Assembly: GCF_018128285.1 (NCBI RefSeq)
Contig: NZ_CP072380.1
Location: 1 to 64,000, forward strand
DNA length: 64,000 bases
Source: Atopobium sp. oral taxon 416
GTDB taxonomy: Bacteria; Actinomycetota; Coriobacteriia; Coriobacteriales; Atopobiaceae
Reading direction: 5' to 3'
Shown: positions 20,606-28,995 of the stretch, piece after piece
Layout: every line of letters starts with the position of its first letter
How positions within the stretch are numbered: position 1 is the first letter of the stretch
Notes under the pieces: generated by a model
The model's database searches: none
What the model was told of the DNA's origin: nothing
The model's input: only the letters and a program-made list of their open reading frames with translations
Program-made: the position numbers and the translations under genes

Positions 20606-20929
20606 ATGAAGACCATCAAATCCAAACAGGAATTTGAGAAGGTCTTTTCGCGTGGTCGACGCTTCAATACGCGGCTTGTTCGCATCGTAGTACTTGCGAC
20701 AGACGAAGGTGACTTACCAAAAGTCGCCTTTGTTGCGCCTAAAAGATTAGGAAATGCAGTATTCAGAAACCGTTCTAAACGACTATTGCGCGAAGCGGCA
20801 CGGTTAGCCGGACTTCCGAAACAAGGGTACGACGTGATTCTCTTTGCGACACATGCTACGTCAGACGTGCATCCAGATGAGGTGTCACGAGCCCTTACAA
20901 AACTTTTACGCAAGGCAGGCGTTTGTTGA
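20606..20929 (+). CDS. rnpA: Ribonuclease P protein component
   Basis: A 107-residue basic protein that supports the RNase P RNA in tRNA 5' maturation. The RNR signature appears in [14 protein letters not shown], preceded by [10 protein letters not shown]. It starts eight bases after rpmH. Its TGA overlaps the yidD ATG (TGATG). Confidence 0.97.
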   Translation: MKTIKSKQEFEKVFSRGRRFNTRLVRIVVLATDEGDLPKVAFVAPKRLGNAVFRNRSKRLLREAARLAGLPKQGYDVILFATHATSDVHPDEVSRALTKLLRKAGVC

Positions 20930-21168
20930 TGCTGGAGGCAGAAAACGAGCAGTCCACAGCAACGCGTATCCTCATCAAACTGATCAAAGGATATCGACGC
21001 TATCTCTCTCCCCTCTTTCCACCCTCTTGTATCTATGAACCCACCTGTTCTGAATATGCACTTGAGGCCATAAAGAAATATGGGGCACGCAGAGGAGGGT
21101 GGCTTGCATTCAAGCGCATCCTTCGCTGTAACCCCTTTTGCCATGGTGGCTATGATCCGGTTCCCTAG
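20929..21168 (+). CDS. yidD: Membrane protein insertion efficiency factor YidD
   Basis: A small protein of 79 residues from the ATG at 20929; TTG codons at 20923 and 20926 are less likely starts. The YidD core is clear: [49 protein letters not shown]. It is thought to help YidC-dependent insertion, and it sits directly before yidC. Confidence 0.96.
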   Translation: MLEAENEQSTATRILIKLIKGYRRYLSPLFPPSCIYEPTCSEYALEAIKKYGARRGGWLAFKRILRCNPFCHGGYDPVP

Positions 21169-21191
21169 GGGGACTGATCGACGGAGGAATA

Positions 21192-21956
21192 ATGTGGGAT
21201 TGGTTTATTAACCTCATGACCAGTATCCTTGCTGGTATTGAAGGCTGGTGTGGCGATTGGGGCATGGCGGTCATCATCCTGACCATCATCATCCGGTTGC
21301 TTATTATGCCACTGATGACGCACTCTACGCGTTCATCTGCGCGAATGCAGGCGCTGCAACCAAAGCTTCAAGAGATTCAGGATCGCTACGCGGATGATCC
21401 GCAGCGGGCTTCCGAGGAGCTTCAACGCATCTATTCAGAGAACAAGTTTAACCCGCTCGGCGGCTGTCTGCCGATTCTGTTGCAGATGCCGATCTTCTTT
21501 GCCCTGTTTACAGTGGCACAAAACGTTCCGGGAGATGCAAACTTCTACAACATCCTCCCTTCTATCTCCATTTCTGTTTCAACTGCGCTCTCCCAGATGG
21601 GTTGGGTCGGCGGTGGATGGGTATATATCCTCTTCGATATTGCCTTTGGTGTCCTCACCTTTGTTCCGATGGTCATGAACATGCAGAACTTGCCTGAGGA
21701 ACAGCGCAGCACGAATATGGTGATGGGTGTCGTTATGTCAATCTTGATGCTGTGGTTCGGCTGGAATGTGCCGGTAGCAGTCCTGCTCTACTACGATGCC
21801 TCTGCAGTCTGGCAGGTAGCGCAGCAGAAGTTCGTGACTCAGCGCGTGATGGACGAAGTCAAGGCTGAGCAGGCGAAAAAGGATGCTGAGATGCCGGTTG
21901 CGGTCTCGGTGACTCGCCGTCAGAAGAAAGCACGTCCCCACAAGAAGAGTAAATAA
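21192..21956 (+). CDS. yidC: Membrane protein insertase YidC/Oxa1
   Basis: The 254-residue product has five hydrophobic segments as in the short Gram-positive form, without the large periplasmic domain. The conserved arginine lies in IIIRLLIMPL, followed by the cytoplasmic helical hairpin (QALQPKLQEIQDRYADDP, FNPLGGCLP). The C-terminus is strongly basic (RRQKKARPHKKSK), typical for ribosome contact. No lipobox is seen. An A/G-rich site (ACGGAGG) precedes the ATG. Confidence 0.96.
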   Translation: MWDWFINLMTSILAGIEGWCGDWGMAVIILTIIIRLLIMPLMTHSTRSSARMQALQPKLQEIQDRYADDPQRASEELQRIYSENKFNPLGGCLPILLQMPIFFALFTVAQNVPGDANFYNILPSISISVSTALSQMGWVGGGWVYILFDIAFGVLTFVPMVMNMQNLPEEQRSTNMVMGVVMSILMLWFGWNVPVAVLLYYDASAVWQVAQQKFVTQRVMDEVKAEQAKKDAEMPVAVSVTRRQKKARPHKKSK

Positions 21957-22019
21957 ATTAGTAAACAATATGAGTGAGCAGTAGCTTGCTCATTTTCTGT
22001 ATCTCAAGGAGGTGTCTTC

Positions 22020-22595
22020 ATGGGCGAAGAAACAAATACCGCTCATAAAGAGGACTCATCAGCCAACGATGAGCAGAGCTATCTGGTGCAACTTCAGGAG
22101 AAGCATGCTGGAAGCGAGGAATTCACCGACAGCGATATCGACTACATTGCTGATACAGCGATCACTTCCCTTAAAGTTATCCTCAATATGTTTGGGGAGA
22201 CCGATGTTTCCATCGATGAGTACGACGGAGATGAGGGTGAGCTGATCCTCAACATCACTGGCGGTGATCTAGCGATGCTCATCGGTCGTCATGGCAGGGT
22301 ACTCGACGCGCTGCAGATGATCATCTCATGCTTGTTGAGCTCTCATCTGAACTTCTACTACCCTATCATCGTCGATATTGAAGGATACAAGGAGCGCCGT
22401 AAGGAGAAGATCCAGTCGATCGCTCGCTCTACGGCAGCACGAGTCAAGAAGCAGCATCGGAGCCAGAGCCTGCCGTCTATGGATGCTTACGAGCGTCGCT
22501 TCGCTCACCTTGCGCTTGCGGATGATCCTGAGGTTACGACGCACTCAGAGGGAGAAGATCCCCATCGCCACGTTGTTGTGTCCTTAGTGCAATAA
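22020..22595 (+). CDS. khpB: KhpB/Jag-type RNA-binding protein (KH + R3H)
   Basis: A 191-residue protein. The KH domain contains ITGGDLAMLIGRHGRVLDALQ and the R3H domain contains MDAYERRFAHLAL. The classical N-terminal Jag domain is replaced by a short acidic stretch. KhpB proteins bind small and messenger RNAs and affect cell elongation in Gram-positives. The ATG follows AAGGAGG, and the gene sits in the usual place after yidC. Confidence 0.93.
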   Translation: MGEETNTAHKEDSSANDEQSYLVQLQEKHAGSEEFTDSDIDYIADTAITSLKVILNMFGETDVSIDEYDGDEGELILNITGGDLAMLIGRHGRVLDALQMIISCLLSSHLNFYYPIIVDIEGYKERRKEKIQSIARSTAARVKKQHRSQSLPSMDAYERRFAHLALADDPEVTTHSEGEDPHRHVVVSLVQ

Positions 22596-22628
22596 CCATT
22601 TCCTCATCACTGTATGAGTATACTGGAA

Positions 22629-22655
22629 AGGTCGCCTCTGGCGGCCTCTCTTTTT
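22629..22655 (+). terminator. Rho-independent terminator after khpB
   Basis: An 8-bp stem (AGGTCGCC/GGCGGCCT, one G-T pair) with a three-base loop, then CTCTTTTT. Confidence 0.75.
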
Positions 22656-22678
22656 ATATCGACAGGGTGAGGTTCAAT

Positions 22679-23440
22679 ATGATTGAAGGACAATTCGACG
22701 CACTGCAGACTCAACTCAACAGCGAGCTCGAGTGGCTTGGCCTTGAAGTCCCCGATCGTGATCAACAACTGTTGCTCGCACATCTCGACTTGGTCCTTGA
22801 AGCCAACCAGTGCGTTAACCTTACCCGCATCACTGATCCCTCTGAGGCAGTGACCCTTCACATTGTTGACTCGCTGCTTCTCTACCGGTACTTCTCCGCA
22901 AGTCAGGAGAAAACACATCTCCCTTTCCTCGATATAGGAACCGGTGCTGGTTTCCCTGGGATTCCCCTCAGTATCGTTTCTCACAAGAAGGGGGTGCTGG
23001 TCGACTCGACACAGAAGAAGATCAAAGAGGTATCGAGTTTCATCTCGACACTCCGACTCGGTAGGCAACTAGAGACCCGTGCGATCCGTGCTGAGGCGTT
23101 GAGTTCGAACTCGACACCAAACTCTACATCTAAATATGGTACTGTCGTAGCCCGTGCTGTTGGTCAGATTGCCACGCTCTTGGAGTATGCCTCTCCCCTG
23201 CTGTGCAAGCATGGTTCCCTGATTCTCAGTAAAGGCAAACTGACAGATAAAGAATACGATGATGGGGACTATGCAGCTGAGTTGCTAGGAATGAAAAATG
23301 TTTCACATGAAACATTGTCTCTCCCCCATGATGCTGGCACTCGTACGATACTATGTTATACAAAAGAGTGTCCCTCCCGGATCAAGCTACCTCGCCGCAC
23401 TGGTATGGCGCAACACCACCCTCTCATACCAAAACAATAA
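22679..23440 (+). CDS. rsmG: 16S rRNA (guanine-N7) methyltransferase RsmG
   Basis: The 253-residue SAM-dependent enzyme methylates the 16S 530 loop; its loss commonly gives low-level streptomycin resistance. The SAM loop is LDIGTGAGFPGIPL, with NLTRI and VVARAVG as further family blocks. ATG at 22679 is chosen because GGTGAGG lies seven bases upstream; a GTG at 22667 would add four residues but has a poor site. The codons for NVSHET contain a one-mismatch parS palindrome (23299-23314). Confidence 0.95.
   Translation: MIEGQFDALQTQLNSELEWLGLEVPDRDQQLLLAHLDLVLEANQCVNLTRITDPSEAVTLHIVDSLLLYRYFSASQEKTHLPFLDIGTGAGFPGIPLSIVSHKKGVLVDSTQKKIKEVSSFISTLRLGRQLETRAIRAEALSSNSTPNSTSKYGTVVARAVGQIATLLEYASPLLCKHGSLILSKGKLTDKEYDDGDYAAELLGMKNVSHETLSLPHDAGTRTILCYTKECPSRIKLPRRTGMAQHHPLIPKQ
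23299..23314. promoter_or_regulatory. parS-like site inside rsmG
   Basis: TGTTTCACATGAAACA differs from the two perfect parS sites 1.3-1.5 kb downstream by one central base. It lies in coding sequence, as parS sites often do. Confidence 0.7.
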
Positions 23441-23605
23441 TTTTTCCTAACAGTCTAGATAACAAGTGAACTATAAGTGGCCATCAAGCCGCAGTTTGCC
23501 ATACTTTTAGCCGCCGAATAAAGCGTTTGCCATAGGGTTTGCCGTCCGCTTTGTTTGGCGACAAGTCTCGGGCGGCAGGCCTTATGGTAGATGGGGCAGC
23601 CGAAT
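23441..23605. other. Short gene-free spacer after rsmG
   Basis: Nothing recognisable beyond possible IS end sequence. Confidence 0.4.
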
Positions 23606-24470
23606 ATGGAGAGCTGGGAGAATTCCTTTACAGAAGCGGGCCAGCGCCCTGTCTGCCGACAACTTCAAGCTTCTTGTCCAAGCCGTAGGAGAACGCAGCC
23701 GCTAAGATGCGATTTGGCATGAGGTACGCTCAGCGAAGCGAAGGGAAAGCTTCAGGATGCATCCGAAGTGCCCTGCGTGCGGTTGCAGCTACAGCTCGCT
23801 TACGGGAGCTGTCTTTAAGCACACCTGCTATGAGCTAGCGAGATGGGTCTTCTTCATCTACCTCATGCGCTACAGCATGCCTTTGGGCTCATAGCCGAGG
23901 AAGTCAGGCATCACCCGCCAGACAGCCTGGGAGTAAAGGCAGAGGGTTTTCTAGGCAGTCGATGGCTACCAAGACAGAATCATCCTCAGCAAGCGTGCCT
24001 GCCTCAATGAGACCTAACATCGCTGACACCGATCTTCCCCACACCTTTAGACAGGCGAGCAAGCGCAGCTTGTCGGCGCAGCTCCTCTGCATAGCTTTAG
24101 CGATAGATGCCCACAAAAACCCGGTCGCTGTAGCATGTAGCCATGGCAAGCCATCCACGAAAAGAACTAAAGGATGCCCTTAGAACCCTCAGAAGGGTGC
24201 CACGATCCTCTACGACAGGCCGCGCGCTCACAGTGGCTTCTTAAGCCCTACAGGGCCGATGTGGCAGAGCGTATCTGTCTTGAGAACATGGGCTTTCCTG
24301 AACAATCTTTTGCTTGTGGCTCAAACGCTACCTCGGGCATCTCACAGACATACCCAAGGCCAACATGCAAAAGCTACCTTAACTGGTAGGTCTAGCTCTT
24401 TTGGGTCAACCAAGCTTGTGATAGGTGGCCTGGAACTGCAAGAGTGGTTCGCCATATGATGGTGGCCGAT
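23606..24470 (+). pseudogene. IS1595-family transposase, second type, decayed
   Basis: Pieces can be read in changing frames: ALSADNFKLLVQAVGERSR, then the zinc ribbon HPKCPACGCSYSS, GAVFKHTCYELARWVFFIYL, the VDGYQD region, LLCIALAIDAHKNPVAVACSHG, and the end YRADVAERICLENM to CKSYLNW. Stops and shifts occur throughout. The sequence is clearly different from the 1,133-bp element present twice in the window. Confidence 0.75.
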
Positions 24471-24639
24471 GCAAGCCTTCGCAGCTCAACGTAGGTACAC
24501 TATCACCCGTTATCTAGAATGGTAGAATACCAGATATATTTGAACATCGTGTATATAAGAAAGTGTCATGATACTTAGATTTATCTGATCGTATCTCCCC
24601 TATTCTTAGTATAAAAATGCGATATGGTTGGAATAACAA

Positions 24640-24655
24640 TGTTTCACGTGAAACA
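24640..24655. promoter_or_regulatory. parS centromere site 1
   Basis: TGTTTCACGTGAAACA is the perfect bacterial parS palindrome bound by ParB. It lies about 190 bases before parA. Confidence 0.95.
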
Positions 24656-24760
24656 TTGTTATTGCCTACTGCGTTATAGGGGATGAAGTGTCGTATTGTA
24701 GAGGTGTGAGGAATAAAACTCTCCTATCTGAACTGACGACCTCGATAGTTTGATTGTCAA

Positions 24761-24776
24761 TGTTTCACGTGAAACA
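24761..24776. promoter_or_regulatory. parS centromere site 2
   Basis: A second perfect TGTTTCACGTGAAACA, 121 bases from the first and 60 bases before the parA start. This position also allows ParB to influence parAB transcription. Confidence 0.95.
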
Positions 24777-24835
24777 TATGTATAAGCAAGTAATATAGAT
24801 ATGAAGAAGATATCCTGGATCGAAGTGAGGACAAA

Positions 24836-25636
24836 TTGAGCTATAAAGATCAGAGACGGTTTAATGTTGATAGAAAGACGCAAGTCATAGCGATCATTAA
24901 TCAAAAAGGTGGTGTCGGTAAGTCCACGACAGCTATTAACCTTTCGGCTGCACTTAGTGAGAATAAACGCAAAGTTCTCTTGGTTGATTTCGATCCGCAA
25001 GGAAACGCTACTTCAGGGTATGGTATCGACAAAGAGACGATCGACAGCGATATCTATGATGTACTGATCAATGAAAGCCCTATTGAAGATGCGATCTGCG
25101 ATACCTGTGAAAAGAATGTCTTTATAGTACCGGCAACAGTTGAACTCTCAGGAGCGGAAATCGAACTGGTAAACGAAGAAAACCGCGAGAGTAAACTCAA
25201 GGAAATCATCGATCAGGTCAAAGATGAGTTTGACTATGTCTTCATCGACTGTCCGCCTTCACTGGGGATTTTGTCGATCGATGCTTTTATGGCTGCCGAT
25301 TCCGTTATCATTCCGATCCAATGCGAATATTACGCGCTTGAAGGTGTCACGAAGCTTATGGAATCTATCAAGATGGTCAAGGAGAACCTCAACCCAGATC
25401 TCGAGATCTTCGGTGTGTTGATGACGATGTACGACAGCAGAACCACACTCTCTAAACAAGTTGTCGAAGAGGTCAAAAAGTGCTTTGGAAATAAAGTCTT
25501 TAAGACGATGATCCCGCGCAGCGTCAAAGTAGCCGAAGCGCCTTCATACGGCCTTCCGATTACGCAGTATGCGCGCATCAATAAAGGCTCACTGGCTTAT
25601 ATGCGGCTCGCAAAGGAAGTGACACGTCGTGGCTAG
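24836..25636 (+). CDS. parA: Chromosome partitioning ATPase ParA (Soj)
   Basis: A 266-residue deviant Walker ATPase that drives segregation of ParB-parS complexes. The P-loop is KGGVGKST (24-31), followed by VDFDPQGNAT and FIDCPPSLG. It lacks the N-terminal HTH of plasmid ParAs, as expected for a chromosomal protein. The start is TTG at 24836 with GTGAGG upstream. parB begins before it ends (8-base overlap). Confidence 0.95.
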   Translation: MSYKDQRRFNVDRKTQVIAIINQKGGVGKSTTAINLSAALSENKRKVLLVDFDPQGNATSGYGIDKETIDSDIYDVLINESPIEDAICDTCEKNVFIVPATVELSGAEIELVNEENRESKLKEIIDQVKDEFDYVFIDCPPSLGILSIDAFMAADSVIIPIQCEYYALEGVTKLMESIKMVKENLNPDLEIFGVLMTMYDSRTTLSKQVVEEVKKCFGNKVFKTMIPRSVKVAEAPSYGLPITQYARINKGSLAYMRLAKEVTRRG

Positions 25637-26492
25637 AAAAGGACTGGGACGCGGCCTTGAAAGCCTGATGGGGGAGGCCAATGCTGAAGTACGTTCAAAT
25701 AAGCCCGATGTTGAATTGCCGATCGAATCCATTAGCCCTAACCCGCATCAACCACGGAAAGACTTTGATCAGGATGAACTCGAGGAATTAAAGAGCTCCA
25801 TTGAGCAACATGGTATTCTGCAGCCGATCCTCGTGAGAAAACGGGGAAACAAATATCAGATTGTGGCAGGAGAGCGCCGCTATCAAGCAGCAAAGCTTGC
25901 CGGCCTCAAAAGGGTTCCCGTTGTTGTGAGAGATATCAGTGACAAGGAAGTCTTTGAACTTGCCCTCATTGAGAATCTACAGCGTACTGATTTGAATCCA
26001 ATCGAAGAGGCTCAGGGATATAGAGAGCTTCTGGATCAGAACAACTGGACGCAGGAAGAACTTGCCCATATCCTCTCTAAATCTCGTTCGACTATAACCA
26101 ATGCAGTACGGTTACTCGATCTTCCGAAGGAAGTTCAGGACTATATGGCCTCAGGACAGCTGACAGCAGGGCACGCCCGGGCAATTCTTGCAGTGCCTAA
26201 TAAAGAGGACCGTATCAAGCTCGCTGATAAAGTAGTACAGGAGAAGTTGTCAGTTAGACAGACAGAAAACCTTGCAACACTAATTTCTGTCAATAAATCA
26301 CCCAAACCGAAACGGCAACCAACGCCTGAAAGCTACAAGCGTGCAGCCCATATTTTAGGTAAGGTATTGAATACCAAAGTACGGGTACGCCGGAAACGGG
26401 GAAAGAATAAGATCGAGATCGACTTTAAAGACGAAGACGATTTAACAAGGCTCGTGTCTGAGTTGGAACAGATCCAAGAAAGAGGGGAGTGA
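25629..26492 (+). CDS. parB: Chromosome partitioning protein ParB (Spo0J)
   Basis: A 287-residue parS-binding CTPase clamp. The N-terminal domain has SPNPHQPRKDF and the CTP-binding AGERRYQAAKLAG. The HTH follows (AHILSKSRSTITNAVRLL, MASGQLTAGHARAIL), and the C-terminal dimer domain ends the protein. The start is GTG inside the parA stop region, so translation is coupled. Confidence 0.95.
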   Translation: MARKGLGRGLESLMGEANAEVRSNKPDVELPIESISPNPHQPRKDFDQDELEELKSSIEQHGILQPILVRKRGNKYQIVAGERRYQAAKLAGLKRVPVVVRDISDKEVFELALIENLQRTDLNPIEEAQGYRELLDQNNWTQEELAHILSKSRSTITNAVRLLDLPKEVQDYMASGQLTAGHARAILAVPNKEDRIKLADKVVQEKLSVRQTENLATLISVNKSPKPKRQPTPESYKRAAHILGKVLNTKVRVRRKRGKNKIEIDFKDEDDLTRLVSELEQIQERGE

Positions 26493-26753
26493 GTGATTTT
26501 GAAACACCCAGCAAGAACGTTCTTCATTGAAGTTGGACTCTTCGCTGCTGGCGGTTACTATCTCTACAACCATGTACTGTCAGATGAAGCAAAGGATCAA
26601 CTGAATCATATGTTTGATACATTAAAGACATCATTTACTAAGATCTCCGAAGTTACACATGAACAGGATTCAGCGAACCAAGAACAGGAGAAAAAGGCTG
26701 CAGAAGCTAATCGTGAAAACGTTGAGCGACAGTGGGAGAGCCTTGGGTACTGA
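26493..26753 (+). CDS. Small membrane-anchored protein after parB
   Basis: An 86-residue product with one N-terminal hydrophobic segment (FFIEVGLFAAGGYYLY) followed by a charged helical tail rich in Glu, Gln and Lys. The layout resembles YtxH-like proteins, but no diagnostic motif is present. The GTG start directly follows the parB stop, with GAGGGGAG overlapping the parB end, so it is the third gene of the parAB operon. Function unknown. Confidence 0.7.
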   Translation: MILKHPARTFFIEVGLFAAGGYYLYNHVLSDEAKDQLNHMFDTLKTSFTKISEVTHEQDSANQEQEKKAAEANRENVERQWESLGY

Positions 26754-26778
26754 GAATAACAGTATAGGATAATGCAAA

Positions 26779-26814
26779 AATCCCCTATCAGAACACACGT
26801 TCTAATAGGGGATT
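26779..26814. terminator. Bidirectional terminator between the parAB operon and rlmN
   Basis: A long stem (AATCCCCTATCAGAAC paired with GTTCTAATAGGGGATT, one mismatch) with a four-base loop, flanked by A-rich and T-rich bases. It separates two convergent genes. Confidence 0.88.
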
Positions 26815-26835
26815 AATTCTTATGAGAAAGCTACG

Positions 26836-27906
26836 CTAACACTTCGTATAGGCCTGTGAAAGCTGACCGCAGGCAGCGTCGATGTCCGCGCCACGCGGAT
26901 TTCTGATCGTAGCGGCAACACCGACTGATCCAAGTCTCTGCACGAACTGATTGGCGCGCTCCTCGGTAGAAGGCGTGAAGGGTGAGCCGGGAACCTCATT
27001 GAGCTGGATGAGGTTGACGTGGGCTAGTGTGCCACGGCAGAAGTCGCACAGTGCGTCGAGTTCAGTGTCTGTATCGTTTACTCCATGGATCAACGCATAT
27101 TCATACGTGGGGCGACGGCCTGTTTTGTCGACGTATTCGCCCATAACGTCGTAGAGGTACAAGAGTGAGTACTTACGGACTCCGGGCATCAGCTTGTTAC
27201 GCGTCGCCTGGTTTGCGGAATGCAGTGAGACCGCTAGACCAAACTGCTCTTTCTCATTGGCGAACTTCTTGATTCCTGGGATAATGCCACATGTCGATAC
27301 GGTGAGATGTCGAGCACCGATGCCTACACCTTTATCAGAGTTGAGGAGGCGAAGCGCCTTGAGGGTTTCGTCGTAATTCATAAAGGGTTCACCTTGTCCC
27401 ATCAATACAACTGAGGTAACACGGGTGTGAAAGTCATCGCCGATATGGCGGACCTGCTCGTAGATCTCGGAGGCGGTGAGGGAGCGGGCGAGTCCGGCTT
27501 TGCCGGTCGCGCAGAATGTGCAGCCCATGCCACAACCCGCTTGGGTGGAGGCGCATACCGTGAGGCGGTTCTTGGTCGGCATGCCGACACATTCGGCACT
27601 GACTCCATCGGTAAACTGTAAAAGATACTTGCGGCTGCCGTCTAGCGATATCTGTCGAGCAAGCTCTTTCGGCGTCCCAATGGTGAGATGCTGAGAAAGT
27701 AAATCTCTTAATGATTTAGGGAGATTTGACATCTCATCAAAGGTATGTGCGTTCTTTCCCCAAACCCACTCTTCTATCTGAGATGCCCGGAATTTTGGCT
27801 GGTGTAGCTCTTCCATAAAGGCTACAAGCTGCCCGTGTGAGAGCGTATGGATATCGGGAAGGGAAGTCCCTTTGTGCTGCGGGAGCGTTTTACGATTTGG
27901 AGCCAT
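26836..27906 (-). CDS. rlmN: Dual-specificity RNA methyltransferase RlmN
   Basis: A 356-residue radical-SAM enzyme that makes 2-methyladenosine at 23S A2503 and in some tRNAs. The cluster motif is CGMGCTFCATG, and the acceptor cysteine is Cys346 in DIDAACGQL. VVLMGQGEPFMNYDE and LAVSLHSAN are further family blocks. The ATG start has AAAAGG upstream. The gene converges on the parAB operon. Confidence 0.96.
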   Translation of the reverse strand: MAPNRKTLPQHKGTSLPDIHTLSHGQLVAFMEELHQPKFRASQIEEWVWGKNAHTFDEMSNLPKSLRDLLSQHLTIGTPKELARQISLDGSRKYLLQFTDGVSAECVGMPTKNRLTVCASTQAGCGMGCTFCATGKAGLARSLTASEIYEQVRHIGDDFHTRVTSVVLMGQGEPFMNYDETLKALRLLNSDKGVGIGARHLTVSTCGIIPGIKKFANEKEQFGLAVSLHSANQATRNKLMPGVRKYSLLYLYDVMGEYVDKTGRRPTYEYALIHGVNDTDTELDALCDFCRGTLAHVNLIQLNEVPGSPFTPSTEERANQFVQRLGSVGVAATIRNPRGADIDAACGQLSQAYTKC

Positions 27907-28023
27907 GTTGTGACCTTTTCTTTCCGGAGCTAATTAAGGAAGTGTATCCTTTTAAATCTAACAAGGTTAATTACACAATACCGTGTTTTTGGATGGCCTG
28001 AGGAATGACCAAGAGGAGTTCAC

Positions 28024-28995
28024 ATGACAAGGGATGTCCTATTCAAATTGCACATTGCAATTCTTGCAGGCGGTTGGTCCGATGAGCGGAATATTTCGAT
28101 GGAGTCAGGGCAGCACTGCCTTGAAGCCTTAACAGAAGCGGGATTCAAAGATCTGACGCTGTTCAACGTAGCCGATTCCGACTTCGTTGATCGGTTCTCA
28201 GCGGGGCATTTTGATTTTGCCTTCATCACGATGCATGGCCGCTACGGGGAGGACGGCTGCATCCAAGGCTTCCTTGAGACCATACATATCCCGTATACCT
28301 TCTCCGGCGTGCTTGCCTCAGCGTTGGGTAACGATAAGGTAGCAGCAAAGGTCATGTATCGCAATGCGGGCATACCGGTGCCGAGGGGTGAGACGGTCGA
28401 CATCAGTGCCGCAGATGACTCTGAGACCATCGATCGCCTGATTGAAGAGCTCTCGTTCCCGATCTTCGTCAAACCCTCCGCGAACGGCTCAAGCTATGGG
28501 GTGACCCGCGTCAATAAGCACGAAGAGCTTCCGTTAGCGATCAAAAAGGCCGCTGCTGAAGGTGATCGTGTGCTGGTCGAGCAGTGCATTGAAGGTACTG
28601 AGATCACGGTACCGGTCATCGGCACTGAGGACCCGCAGGTGCTTCCGATTGTCGAGGTAGTCTTCGACAATGCGGATTACTACGACGTGTCCGTCAAGAG
28701 CGAACCAGCTTCGCTGCACCATATTATTCCGGCACGGCTCACTGACGAAGAGACCAGGCTCGCTTCCGATTACGCTATCAAGGCACACAAGGCGCTGGGT
28801 TGCAGGGGAACCTCACGCAGCGACTTCATCGTTACGAAAGAGGGGATACCCTATATCCTGGAGACCAACATGATTCCGGGCATGACTAAGAGAAGCCTGC
28901 TGCCTGACTCAGCTGAGCGTGCGGGTATCCCATTCTCTGAACTCTGCACCCGCTTTGTAGAGTGGGGTCTCAAAGAAAGCGTACATGAGAAGTAA
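28024..28995 (+). CDS. ddl: D-alanine--D-alanine ligase
   Basis: A 323-residue ATP-grasp enzyme forming the D-Ala-D-Ala end of peptidoglycan precursors. Visible blocks are the GG(W)SDERNIS nucleotide or substrate loop, HGRYGEDGCIQGFLE, FVKPSANGSSYGV, VEQCIEGTEITVPV and LETNMIPGMT. It is slightly shorter than E. coli Ddl. The ATG follows GAGGAG. Its TAA overlaps the next ATG by one base, so it is coupled to the helicase gene. Confidence 0.95.
   Translation: MTRDVLFKLHIAILAGGWSDERNISMESGQHCLEALTEAGFKDLTLFNVADSDFVDRFSAGHFDFAFITMHGRYGEDGCIQGFLETIHIPYTFSGVLASALGNDKVAAKVMYRNAGIPVPRGETVDISAADDSETIDRLIEELSFPIFVKPSANGSSYGVTRVNKHEELPLAIKKAAAEGDRVLVEQCIEGTEITVPVIGTEDPQVLPIVEVVFDNADYYDVSVKSEPASLHHIIPARLTDEETRLASDYAIKAHKALGCRGTSRSDFIVTKEGIPYILETNMIPGMTKRSLLPDSAERAGIPFSELCTRFVEWGLKESVHEK

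Noticed and set aside
20533-21144. A 203-codon minus-strand frame
   Set aside because: Antisense to rpmH, rnpA and yidD, all of which are certain.
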